A stretch of 64,000 nucleotides of DNA from Rahnella victoriana (GTDB lineage Bacteria > Pseudomonadota > Gammaproteobacteria > Enterobacterales > Enterobacteriaceae): positions 1-64,000 of the forward strand of contig NZ_SJOJ01000020.1 in assembly GCF_004330295.1 (NCBI RefSeq), given 5' to 3'. The position numbers and the translations under genes are program-made. Shown in pieces: positions 33,671-43,319 of the stretch (position 1 is the stretch's first letter; every line of letters begins with the position of its first letter). Below the pieces are notes generated by a model. The model was not told where the DNA came from and did not search any database. It was given only the letters and a program-made list of their open reading frames with translations.

Positions 33671-34380
33671 AAAGAGACGTGTTGTATTTCTGAGAATCCG
33701 CCAAAATCATTAATAATATCGTAATAGACGGTGCGGACTGTTTTTCCGCCGGGGACAGAAATCGTTAAGGTGGAGAAAGGCGCGACCATATTGGCCTTCA
33801 GTTCATTGTCGGGATTATTCACCGGACCGTCCCAGACTTTATCGAAGGTAATATGGTAAGGCGTTGGATTGGTGACAATCAGTTTGCCCGGCGTGGCGCG
33901 CCACGTCATTTGAGTGAAGCTTTCATGCAGCTCGGGATCAATGCTTTTCGGGCGGTAGAAAATCTTGATGCGGGTTTTAAAAGCCACCACCAGTTGCGGG
34001 CCTGTGGCCTTTTGCCGCTGCGGGATCTCCTTGATATTCAGCCACATCATGGTTTCCCGGTCAGCGGGCAGTTTCTCACTGTCGATTTTCTCGATACGTA
34101 CCGTACTGGTGCTGTTGGCATTCACTTTCGATAATGGCGGATAAACCGTGAAATGTTCTTCCTCCTGCGCGTGCTCATCTTCAATCCATGCCTGCGCCAG
34201 AAAATTAAGATTGGTAGGGTTATCCACTTTAACCGATTCCTGTGGATCCGCCTCCGGATATATCACCCGTGTCTCATCAAGAATCAATGACGCCAGACAA
34301 TAAAAAGGCACCAGATATATCAGGGCGGCAATCGAAATCCTCACAGGCATATTGACGTTCATTATTTTTCCGCTATTCAA
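33667..34380 (-). CDS. Fimbrial periplasmic chaperone
   Basis: 237-residue PapD/FimC-like chaperone. After a signal peptide (RISIAALIYLVPFYCLA) come two Ig-like domains: ETRVIYPEADPQESVKVDNPTNLNFLAQAWIEDE in the first, TMMWLNIKEIPQ as the family signature, and the second domain from about residue 150 (WRATPGKLIVTNPTPYHITF). It caps pilins and delivers them to the usher. It is first in the operon, an order less common than pilin-first. A TATAAT hexamer reading on the minus strand at 34424-34419 could be the -10 of the operon promoter. Confidence 0.92.
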   Translation of the reverse strand: MNSGKIMNVNMPVRISIAALIYLVPFYCLASLILDETRVIYPEADPQESVKVDNPTNLNFLAQAWIEDEHAQEEEHFTVYPPLSKVNANSTSTVRIEKIDSEKLPADRETMMWLNIKEIPQRQKATGPQLVVAFKTRIKIFYRPKSIDPELHESFTQMTWRATPGKLIVTNPTPYHITFDKVWDGPVNNPDNELKANMVAPFSTLTISVPGGKTVRTVYYDIINDFGGFSEIQHVSL

Positions 34381-34565
34381 AGAAATTTCTTTAAGGAGAT
34401 TTACATTCTGTTGTGATGATTATAGGTTTCTAACTTAAACGAAATATAAACGGCGAAAAGCGATATTTTGATGTGTTACAGAGATGAAAATAAACGGCAG
34501 AGGATGTAAAACGGAGAGGGATATTTTGCAGTCCGGAGGTAAATAATGATGCCGGAGGGTGAAAG

Positions 34566-34590
34566 GCTGGCGACCGATCCGATCGCCAGC
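34566..34590 (-). terminator. Hairpin downstream of mesD
   Basis: GCTGGCGA-CCGATCCGA-TCGCCAGC, perfect 8-bp arms, 38 bp after the mesD stop. A short pyrimidine run (CTTTC) follows on the minus strand. Probably terminates mesX-mesD. The rest of 34381-34628 is the AT-rich fimbrial promoter region. Confidence 0.6.
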
Positions 34591-34628
34591 TCAGCGTGCA
34601 TTTTCAGGTCAACGCAGAGGCGGCGATG

Positions 34629-35660
34629 TTATTTCGCCAGAAGTTCTTTGCGGACGATTTCTGCGCCGGCACTTAACGCGTCCAGTTTGCCCCTTGCGAC
34701 GCCACGCGGTAACGGGATCATGCCGCAGTTGGTGCAGGGATAAAGTTTGTCGGCATCGACAAATTGCAGCGCTTTACGCAAAGTCGCGGCCACTTCTTCC
34801 GGGGTTTCAATGGTGTTGGTGGCCACGTCAATCGCGCCCACCATCACTTTTTTACCGCGGATCAGTTCCATCAGTTCCATCGGAACATGCGAGTGGTGGC
34901 ATTCCAGTGAGATGATATCGATATTGGATTTTTGCAGTTTCGGGAAAATCTCTTCGTATTGCCGCCACTCCGTCCCCAGCGTTTTTTTCCAGTCTGTGTT
35001 GGCTTTGATGCCATAGCCGTAACAGATATGGACAGCCGTTTCACATTTCAGCCCTTCGATGGCGCGTTCTAAGGTGGCAATGCCCCAGTCGTTCACTTCA
35101 TCGAAGAACACATTAAAGGCCGGCTCATCAAACTGGATAATATCGACGCCCACCGCCTCTAATTCTCTGGCTTCTTCATTGAGAATTTTAGCGAATTCCC
35201 AGGCCAGCTTTTCGCGACTTTTATAGTGGTTATCATAAAGCGTATCGATCATGGTCATTGGCCCCGGCAGAGCCCATTTGATCGGTTGTGTGGTTTGCTG
35301 GCGTAAAAATTTAGCATCTTCCACAAACACGGACTTTTTACGACTGACCGGGCCGACGACGGTCGGCACACTGGCGTCGTAGCGATTACGGATCTTCACC
35401 GTCTCACGTTTCTCGAAATCAACGCCTTCAAGATGTTCAATAAAGGTGGTGACAAAATGCTGACGCGTTTGCTCGCCGTCACTGACAATATCGATCCCCG
35501 CCTGCTGCTGATCTTCCAGACACAAACGCAGGGCGTCCTTTTTACCGTCGATTAATTCCTGATCCTGCAATTTCCACGGCGACCACAGCACCTCTGGTTG
35601 TGCCAGCCACGACGGTTTAGGCAGACTGCCCGCCGTTGATGTCGGTAATAACTTTTTCAT
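34629..35660 (-). CDS. mesD: MetE-like core methionine synthase (MesD type)
   Basis: 343-residue protein equivalent to the C-terminal catalytic barrel of MetE without its N-terminal folate-binding half. Zinc-ligand motifs are present: VHICYGYG (His/Cys), a glutamate region and PCTNCGMIPLPR (Cys). IDIVSDGEQTRQ and DIIQFDEPAFN are family signatures. Core methionine synthases of the MesD class are folate-independent and work with the DUF1852 protein MesX, which is the adjacent gene here (31 bp upstream), so the assignment rests on both sequence and context. Methyl donor is not established from sequence. Confidence 0.87.
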   Translation of the reverse strand: MKKLLPTSTAGSLPKPSWLAQPEVLWSPWKLQDQELIDGKKDALRLCLEDQQQAGIDIVSDGEQTRQHFVTTFIEHLEGVDFEKRETVKIRNRYDASVPTVVGPVSRKKSVFVEDAKFLRQQTTQPIKWALPGPMTMIDTLYDNHYKSREKLAWEFAKILNEEARELEAVGVDIIQFDEPAFNVFFDEVNDWGIATLERAIEGLKCETAVHICYGYGIKANTDWKKTLGTEWRQYEEIFPKLQKSNIDIISLECHHSHVPMELMELIRGKKVMVGAIDVATNTIETPEEVAATLRKALQFVDADKLYPCTNCGMIPLPRGVARGKLDALSAGAEIVRKELLAK

Positions 35661-35691
35661 ACACAGGTGACCTTATCTTTTTTATGGTTAA

Positions 35692-36675
35692 TCAGAGAAC
35701 GGAATGAGCAGACCACTGTTCAAGCACAGTCTGGTAGGGTTTGATGAAGTTTTCTTCCGTAAATTTCCCCTGCTCAATCGCCAGATGACTGCGTTCTTCC
35801 CGGTCATAAACAATGCGGGTTAACGAATAATCCTGATAATTCAGGCTCGGCTGATACTGTATTCCGGCGGCGGAATTCGCATTATAAATTTCAGGCCGGT
35901 AAATCTTCTGAAACGTCTCCATCGTGCTGATGGTGCTGATTAACTCGAGATTAGTGTAATCGCCGAGTAAATCGCCGGAAAAATAAAACGCCAGAGGCGC
36001 AACGCTATTTTCAGGCATGAAATAGCGCGCGCGTAATCCCATTTTCGCGAAATATTCATCCGTCAGGGAGAGTTCATCCTGCTGATATTCAACGCCCAGT
36101 ACGGGATGTTTATTGCCTGTGCGGTAATAAGTGCTTTTGCTGGAAACACTCAGGCAGATAACAGGAGCCTTCGTAAACTGCTCTTTGTAAATGTATGATT
36201 TAACGAAGCATTTGAAGATGTTGCCATGCAGTTCGCCAAAGTTATCCGGCAGGCTGAATTCGGGTTGTTGTTTATTGTGCGCTGGCAGTAAAACGCTGAA
36301 GTCATAATCACGCACATAAGAGGAAAAGTTATTTCCCAAAATCCCTTCAAAGCGTTCGTTGGTTTTTTTATCCACGACGGTGGTTTTCAGTATTTCAATC
36401 ACCGGGAAGCTGTCGGCCTGACCTTCAACATCAATATTCAGCTGAGCAGTAATAATGTCGAGTTCGACAGAATACCGGTCTTTTTTAGGGTTATCCCAAT
36501 GGGCCAGAGAATTGAAACGATTGTCAATCATCACTAAGGTGTTGCGCAGATTGTCCTGACGTTTTTCACCCCTTGCCAGATTGGCAAAGTTAGTCGTAAT
36601 ACGCGTATTTTCCGAAGGGTTATAATTTTCGTCAAAACGAATGCTCTTAATAGTGAATGTAATTTCTTTTTTCAT
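35692..36675 (-). CDS. mesX: DUF1852 protein MesX
   Basis: 327-residue DUF1852 protein (FTIKSIRFDENYNPSENTRITTNFANLARG at the N-terminus; the long conserved body has no signal peptide or membrane helix). DUF1852 proteins occur next to MesD-type methionine synthases and are required for their activity in other bacteria; an oxygen-linked role has been proposed. The molecular activity is not visible in the sequence. It is the promoter-proximal gene of the pair, with a MetR-type box upstream. Confidence 0.87.
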   Translation of the reverse strand: MKKEITFTIKSIRFDENYNPSENTRITTNFANLARGEKRQDNLRNTLVMIDNRFNSLAHWDNPKKDRYSVELDIITAQLNIDVEGQADSFPVIEILKTTVVDKKTNERFEGILGNNFSSYVRDYDFSVLLPAHNKQQPEFSLPDNFGELHGNIFKCFVKSYIYKEQFTKAPVICLSVSSKSTYYRTGNKHPVLGVEYQQDELSLTDEYFAKMGLRARYFMPENSVAPLAFYFSGDLLGDYTNLELISTISTMETFQKIYRPEIYNANSAAGIQYQPSLNYQDYSLTRIVYDREERSHLAIEQGKFTEENFIKPYQTVLEQWSAHSVL

Positions 36676-36803
36676 TTTTATCAGGTGTCCCGGCTGCTGA
36701 AAAACCTACATTATTTCAGTAGTCTTCATATTTAAGAGTGAATCGCGATGACTCTTTTATGCCTGAGTCATTGAGTGAAAAAAAGTGATATAAATTCACT
36801 GAA

Positions 36804-36820
36804 CATGAACAAAGTTCATG
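36804..36820. promoter_or_regulatory. MetR box upstream of mesX
   Basis: CATGAACAAAGTTCATG is a perfect 7-bp inverted repeat around 3 nt and contains TGAA-CAAAG-TTCA, an exact fit to the MetR consensus TGAANNNNNTTCA. It sits 129 bp before mesX and 97 bp before the divergent ABM gene. Regulation of mesXD by MetR and homocysteine is the natural inference. No MetJ-type AGACGTCT box was found. Confidence 0.75.
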
Positions 36821-36916
36821 ATCCTGTCTGCACGTCACCGGCACACTTCGGCGCTGACCGAAGCTTCCGTTTTTTACCGGTAATAAGCTGAGTGAAATTC
36901 ATGACGGAGCAGAAAA

Positions 36917-37252
36917 ATGATTGCAGTCCTTTTTGAGGCAGATGCGGTACCCGAAGCGCGTGAGCGGTATCTTGAACTGGCGGCCGAACTGAAGCCGTTG
37001 CTGGCGGACACGCCGGGGTTTATTGATATAGAGCGTTTCCAGAGCCTGAGCACGCCCGGAAAAATCCTGTCTTTATCCTGGTGGCAGGATGAGGAGTCGG
37101 TGGCTGGCTGGAAACAGAATCTGACGCATCTGGCAGCCCAGAAAGAGGGAAAACAGTCGATTTTTTCCTTCTACAGAATCCGCGTTGCCCGGGTATTTCG
37201 GGAATATTCCTCCGACACGTCTTCAGCGAAAGGAGCGCATCAGCATGTATGA
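36917..37252 (+). CDS. Antibiotic biosynthesis monooxygenase (ABM) domain protein
   Basis: 111-residue single ABM-fold protein (RYLELAAELKPLLADTPGFIDIERFQSLSTPGKILSLSWWQDEESVAGWK), similar in layout to YgiN-type quinol monooxygenases or haem-degrading ABM enzymes. The C-terminal 20 residues are extra. GGAG lies 7 nt upstream of the ATG. It is the first gene of a tightly packed trio, its stop overlapping the next start by 8 bp. Reaction unknown. Confidence 0.75.
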   Translation: MIAVLFEADAVPEARERYLELAAELKPLLADTPGFIDIERFQSLSTPGKILSLSWWQDEESVAGWKQNLTHLAAQKEGKQSIFSFYRIRVARVFREYSSDTSSAKGAHQHV

Positions 37253-37637
37253 CATTCACGTTATCCTCGGCAATTGTCCGGGTGCGCTTGGCTCACTGGG
37301 ACGCGTGCTCGGCCTCAACGGCGTGGGTCTGGAAGGCGGTGGCGTATTTTCCACACCGGAAGCGGCACACGCACATTTTCTGGTGGAAGAGGGCGAGACA
37401 GCCCGTCAGGTTCTGACGGAGGCTGGCTTTGAGGTCAGAAAGGTGGCCCGCCCGCTGATAAGAAAATTGCCGCAGAAACGTCCGGGAGAACTCGGTGAAA
37501 TCGCCCAGACACTCGCCCGGCATGGCATTAATATTCTGGTACAGTACAGCGATCACAGTAACCGTCTCATCCTGCTGACGGATGATGATCTGCGGGCGGC
37601 GGAAGTCACTCAACAATGGGCCATACACTCTGAATGA
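37245..37637 (+). CDS. Tandem ACT-domain protein
   Basis: 130 residues made of two ACT-like ligand-binding repeats: MYDIHVILGNCPGALGSLGRVLGLNGVGLEGGG (about 1-65) and RPGELGEIAQTLARHGINILVQYSDHSNRLILLTDD (about 78-125). Such stand-alone ACT proteins usually sense amino acids. The ATG at 37245 has AAGGAG 9 nt upstream. It overlaps both neighbours (8 bp and 4 bp), so the three products are made together. Confidence 0.75.
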   Translation: MYDIHVILGNCPGALGSLGRVLGLNGVGLEGGGVFSTPEAAHAHFLVEEGETARQVLTEAGFEVRKVARPLIRKLPQKRPGELGEIAQTLARHGINILVQYSDHSNRLILLTDDDLRAAEVTQQWAIHSE

Positions 37638-38344
37638 ATTTTCTTCAAACCGAATACGACAGTGAGCCGGACGATTCCCTCGAAAAATCCATGTCACTGG
37701 TGGCTTCCGCGATATCTGACCCGTCAAGGGTCAGTATTTTGTGTGCTTTGATGGACGGACGTGCGTGGACTGCGACTGAACTCAGTGCGGTGGCAGGCAT
37801 TGCCGCCTCCACCACCAGCGGTCATCTTACCCGGCTGCTCAGCAACGGGCTGGTGATTTGCCTGACGCAGGGACGCCACCGGTATTACAGCCTGGCTGGC
37901 CATCATATCGCCGGACTGCTGGAAAACCTGATGGGCGTTTCCATGCATAATCATGCGGCTTTTGTATCCCGGACGCCGGTGATTCTGCGATATGCGCGGA
38001 CCTGTTATGACCATCTGGCCGGAGAACTGGCGGTAAAAATCTACGATTTCCTGCTGCATGAAAACTGGCTTGAAGCTGACGGGAATGCGCTGACACCGGC
38101 CGGGAAAGAACATTTTCAGCGTCTAGGTGCCGTGCTTGATCCGCGCCCGCGCCGCAAGGCGTGTTGTCCTTGCCTCGACTGGAGCGAAAGGCGTTTCCAT
38201 TTGGGAGGGGATGCGGGGCAGGCATTAATGACGCTGTTGCTGCAAAAAGAGTGGATATCCCGCACGCCGGGCTTTCGCGAAGTCAGCGTCACCGACAGCG
38301 GCAGAGTGGCCATGCGGCGGTTGTTCGGCCTCGATCTGGCCTGA
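37634..38344 (+). CDS. ArsR-family winged-helix regulator
   Basis: 236 residues. The N-terminal ArsR winged helix covers residues about 18-95 (SAISDPSRVSILCALMDGRAWTATELSAVAGIAASTTSGHLTRLLSNGLV ... GRHRYYSL). A long C-terminal extension contains the cysteine cluster KACCPCLDWSERR near residue 175 and a second helical region. The cysteine cluster could bind a metal or respond to oxidation. It is translationally coupled (ATGA) to the ACT gene and presumably regulates the ABM/ACT/ArsR operon. Confidence 0.82.
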   Translation: MNFLQTEYDSEPDDSLEKSMSLVASAISDPSRVSILCALMDGRAWTATELSAVAGIAASTTSGHLTRLLSNGLVICLTQGRHRYYSLAGHHIAGLLENLMGVSMHNHAAFVSRTPVILRYARTCYDHLAGELAVKIYDFLLHENWLEADGNALTPAGKEHFQRLGAVLDPRPRRKACCPCLDWSERRFHLGGDAGQALMTLLLQKEWISRTPGFREVSVTDSGRVAMRRLFGLDLA

Positions 38345-38379
38345 TCCCCCTCCTTAACACCCTGTCAGGGATGGGGGAT
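38344..38379. terminator. Hairpin between convergent arsR-type gene and fucP
   Basis: ATCCCCC ... GGGGGAT, 7-bp arms extended by further partial pairing over a loop containing CCCTGTCAGGG, which can itself pair. It lies in the 55-bp convergent gap and should serve both directions. Confidence 0.6.
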
Positions 38380-38399
38380 TGTGACGAACTCTACCTTCC

Positions 38400-39638
38400 T
38401 TAAATCGCGGTTTTGGCCCGCTGTTTCACGGCATAAACCAGCACCACGGCGAAACACACCATCGGCAGGGCGTAGGACACGGCGGTGTTGTAGTGATCGG
38501 CGATGGCACCCATCAGGTACGGCATCACCGCACCGCCGACGATCGCCATGATCATCACCGAGCTGGCGCGTTTGGTTTGTTTGCCCATGTTCTTGACGCC
38601 CATCGCGAAAATGGTCGGGAACATGATCGACATAAAGAAGAAAATCGCCACCAGCGCAATCACCGACACATTGTCGATCCCGGCCACCACCACGCCGCAT
38701 AGCACGATATTGATGATGGCATAAGCCACCAGCAGCGTCGCGGGGCGGACAAAGCCCATCAGCCAGGTGCTGAAGAAGCGCCCGACCATAAAGCTGATCA
38801 TGCCGACAGACAGCAGGTACGACGCATTCTGGTTCGACAGCGTATGCCAGTGTTCCGTGGTGTAGTTAATGAAGAATGCGCCGACACCCACCTGCGCCGC
38901 CACATAGAAGAACTGCGCGATCACGCCGCCGGTGAAATGACCGTGCTGCCACAATCCTTTCTCCACGCCGCGATCTTCTGCGGTACTTTGCTCACGAATG
39001 TCCGGCAGTTTGGTGCGTCCGAACAGGAACGCGATCAGCAACACCAGTACCGCGATGGCGATATAGGTGGTTTTGACCGATGACAGGCCGTCCGCCGTGG
39101 TGCCTTGCGTGGCGCTGAAAAACAGCGAACCGCCGATGATCGGACCGACAAACTGGCCTAATCCGTTGAAAGACTGAGAAAGATTCAGACGGCGTTCTGC
39201 GCCAGCCGGATCGCCCAGTACGGTGGCGAACGGGTTGGCGGCGGTTTCCAGACAACCCAGACCGAGGGCGATCACGAACAGCGCAAACAGGAACATGGCG
39301 AAACTGCCCGCAGACGCAGCGGGAACGAATAACAACGCGCCGAGTGCATACAGGCATAACCCGACGAGGATCCCGGCTTTATAGCCGAACCTGTCCATAA
39401 AGAACCCGGCGGGCAGGGCGATGATGAAATAAGCCCCGAAATAGGCGGCCTGTAGCAGACCCGACTGGGCTTTGTTGACGTGTAACACTTCCTGGAAATG
39501 CTTATTCAGGACATCCAGCAGCCCGTAGGATAAACCCCACAGGAAAAACAGCGTGGTGACCAGAATGAACGCCAGTCGGAAACCGGACGTCGTTTTGCGC
39601 TGCGCATACGCGGGCGCGGCAGTTTTGTCGGCGAGCAT
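38400..39638 (-). CDS. fucP: L-fucose:H+ symporter
   Basis: 412-residue major facilitator with 12 membrane segments, FHS/FucP type: LVTTLFFLWGLSYGLLDVLNKHFQEVLHVNKAQSGLLQAAYFGAYFI contains the fucose-site region, and AGFFMDRFGYKAGILVG and LGLGCLETAANPFATVLG are family motifs. It imports L-fucose for the catabolic genes just upstream on the same strand, though repeat copy D separates them and it may have its own promoter. GAGGA precedes the ATG. Confidence 0.88.
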   Translation of the reverse strand: MLADKTAAPAYAQRKTTSGFRLAFILVTTLFFLWGLSYGLLDVLNKHFQEVLHVNKAQSGLLQAAYFGAYFIIALPAGFFMDRFGYKAGILVGLCLYALGALLFVPAASAGSFAMFLFALFVIALGLGCLETAANPFATVLGDPAGAERRLNLSQSFNGLGQFVGPIIGGSLFFSATQGTTADGLSSVKTTYIAIAVLVLLIAFLFGRTKLPDIREQSTAEDRGVEKGLWQHGHFTGGVIAQFFYVAAQVGVGAFFINYTTEHWHTLSNQNASYLLSVGMISFMVGRFFSTWLMGFVRPATLLVAYAIINIVLCGVVVAGIDNVSVIALVAIFFFMSIMFPTIFAMGVKNMGKQTKRASSVMIMAIVGGAVMPYLMGAIADHYNTAVSYALPMVCFAVVLVYAVKQRAKTAI

Positions 39639-39724
39639 AATGTATTCCTCAGTATCTGGTAACGCATGTAGGGGTTCAGCTCAGGTGGCTGATTTTTTAT
39701 GTCAGATAACGTGAAAAACGGTTT

Positions 39725-39749
39725 CTCCCTCACAGCAGGGAGTTTTTTT
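39725..39749 (+). terminator. Plus-strand terminator with no upstream plus-strand gene
   Basis: CTCCCT-CACAGC-AGGGAG followed by seven T. This is a canonical intrinsic terminator reading rightward, yet the genes on either side read leftward. It may stop antisense or small-RNA transcription from the fucP upstream region. Confidence 0.6.
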
Positions 39750-39788
39750 GCTCCTCCCCATTCTCAGGGGTGAGGCAGGTTTTGCTTT

Positions 39789-39898
39789 GCTCCTCCCCCT
39801 GCGAAGGGGGAGGTTGGGAGGGGGTTTAGCAGGCAACGCCAGATCCGGAGTTGCCCTTAATACCCCACCCCAACCCTCCCCTTCGCAGGGGAGGGAGC
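39789..39898 (+). repeat. GC-rich palindromic intergenic repeat, copy D
   Basis: Left hairpin GCTCCTCCCCCTGCGAAGGG, core GAGGGGGTTTAGCAGGCA, then CCTTAATACC and the C-tract CCCCACCCCAACCCTCCCC at 39863-39881, right hairpin CCCTCCCCTTCGCAGGGGAG. The spacer is shorter than in A and C. A further partial hairpin precedes it at 39750-39776. It lies between the mutarotase gene and fucP. Confidence 0.85.
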
Positions 39899-39988
39899 CG
39901 ATCGAGCTTTACTCAGATCCTTCCCCAGGGGAGGGAGCTGACCGAGCTTTACTCAGATCCTTCCCCAGGGGAGGGAGCTGACCGAGCT

Positions 39989-39995
<7 letters not shown>
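39888..39995. repeat. 40-bp tandem repeat, 2.7 units, next to copy D
   Basis: Units start at 39888, 39928 and 39968; each reads GGGGAGGGAG, then about 12 nt, then GAGCTTTACTCA, and the first two end in GATCCTTCCCCA. The third breaks off at 39995. The unit joins a decayed version of the repeat's right hairpin to the 3' end of the mutarotase gene: that gene's stop codon lies in the last unit. Looks like local slippage or unequal crossing-over. Confidence 0.85.
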
Positions 39996-41983
<1,988 letters not shown>

Positions 41984-42008
41984 CGGCATTCTCCCTGCGG
42001 CGTTCTCA

Positions 42009-43292
42009 TTAAGCACCGGCGTGATAACGGTATTGCTCAATCGAGGACGGATGCATTTCGATGGAGAATCCCGGTGCCTGCGGCGGCATATAGGCCGCGC
42101 CGCGGATGTCACACGGATGCACAAAATGCTCGTGAAGATGGTCAACGTATTCGATGACGCGGCCTTCGTGGGTTCCGGCGATGCACAGATAATCAATCAT
42201 CGACAGGTGCTGTACGTATTCGCACAACCCGACGCCGCCCGCATGCGGACACACCGGCAGATGGTATTTGGCGGCCATCAGCATCACGGCCAGCACTTCG
42301 TTGACGCCGCCCATGCGGCAGGCATCGATCTGCACCACGTCGATGGCTTCGCGCATGATGAACTGTTTAAACATGATGCGGTTCTGGCACATTTCACCGG
42401 TGGCGACTTTGACCGGCGCAACAGCCTGACGGATTTTGCGGTGGCCTTCGATATCGTCCGGGCTGGTCGGTTCTTCGATAAACCAGGGACTGGCGAAGGC
42501 GAGGGCATTCACCCACGGGATAGCGTCGTTGGTTTCCCATACCTGATTGGCGTCAATCATCAGCTTGCGATCCGGGCCGATAACTTCACGCGCGATGCGC
42601 ACGCGGCGGATATCGTCTTGCAGATCACGCCCGACTTTCAGTTTCAGGTAGTCAAAACCGGCGTCGACGGCTTCCTGACACAAACGACGCAATTTATCGT
42701 CGGGATAACCCAGCCAGCCCGCCGAAGTGGTGTAGCAGGGATAACCTTCCGCCAGCAGTTTCTCCGTGCGCTGCGCCTTGTTATCCGCCCGCTGCTGCAA
42801 TAAGGTCAGCGCTTCCTGCGGCGTAATGCAGTCGGTGATGTAGCGAAAATCAATGCAGCGCACCAGTTCTTCCGGCGACATGTCGGCGACCAGTTTCCAC
42901 AGCGGTTTACCGGCGGCTTTACTCCATAAATCCCACACGGCATTGACTACCGCACCGGTCGCCAGATGGATCGCGCCTTTGTCCGGGCCGATCCAGCGCA
43001 GCTGACTGTCACTGGTGAAATCGCGCCAGAATTTGCCCATATCGGCGGTGATGCCCGCCAGTTCACGTCCGACAATCAAATGTTCCAGCGCTTTAATGGC
43101 TGCACAGCAGATTTCATTGCCGCGCCCGATAGTGAACGTCAGGCCGTGACCTTTAAGCGCCGGATTGTCAGTTTCGAGGATCACATAGGCGGCGGAATAA
43201 TCCGGATCCGGGTTCATGGCATCCGAGCCATCCAGCGCCAGCGAGGTCGGGAAGCGCACATCTTCCACACGTAAAGCTGTAATCGTTGTCAT
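42009..43292 (-). CDS. L-fuconate dehydratase (enolase superfamily)
   Basis: 427-residue enolase-superfamily acid-sugar dehydratase very like FucD: RVEDVRFPTSLALDGSDAMNPDPDYSAAYV lid region, the catalytic YLKLKVG lysine near residue 220, metal ligands in MIDANQVW, FIEEPTSPDD and KVATGEM, and the HAGGVGLCEYVQHLSMIDY segment. It makes 2-keto-3-deoxy-L-fuconate. The N-terminal FPTSLALDGSDAMNPDPDYSA motif is diagnostic for fuconate rather than rhamnonate dehydratases. Confidence 0.93.
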   Translation of the reverse strand: MTTITALRVEDVRFPTSLALDGSDAMNPDPDYSAAYVILETDNPALKGHGLTFTIGRGNEICCAAIKALEHLIVGRELAGITADMGKFWRDFTSDSQLRWIGPDKGAIHLATGAVVNAVWDLWSKAAGKPLWKLVADMSPEELVRCIDFRYITDCITPQEALTLLQQRADNKAQRTEKLLAEGYPCYTTSAGWLGYPDDKLRRLCQEAVDAGFDYLKLKVGRDLQDDIRRVRIAREVIGPDRKLMIDANQVWETNDAIPWVNALAFASPWFIEEPTSPDDIEGHRKIRQAVAPVKVATGEMCQNRIMFKQFIMREAIDVVQIDACRMGGVNEVLAVMLMAAKYHLPVCPHAGGVGLCEYVQHLSMIDYLCIAGTHEGRVIEYVDHLHEHFVHPCDIRGAAYMPPQAPGFSIEMHPSSIEQYRYHAGA

Positions 43293-43319
43293 CGCAAAAT
43301 TCCTTACGCTGTCACAGGG

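Noticed and set aside
36676-36916. MetJ box upstream of mesX
   Set aside because: No tandem AGACGTCT-like octamers were found; only the MetR-type palindrome is convincing.
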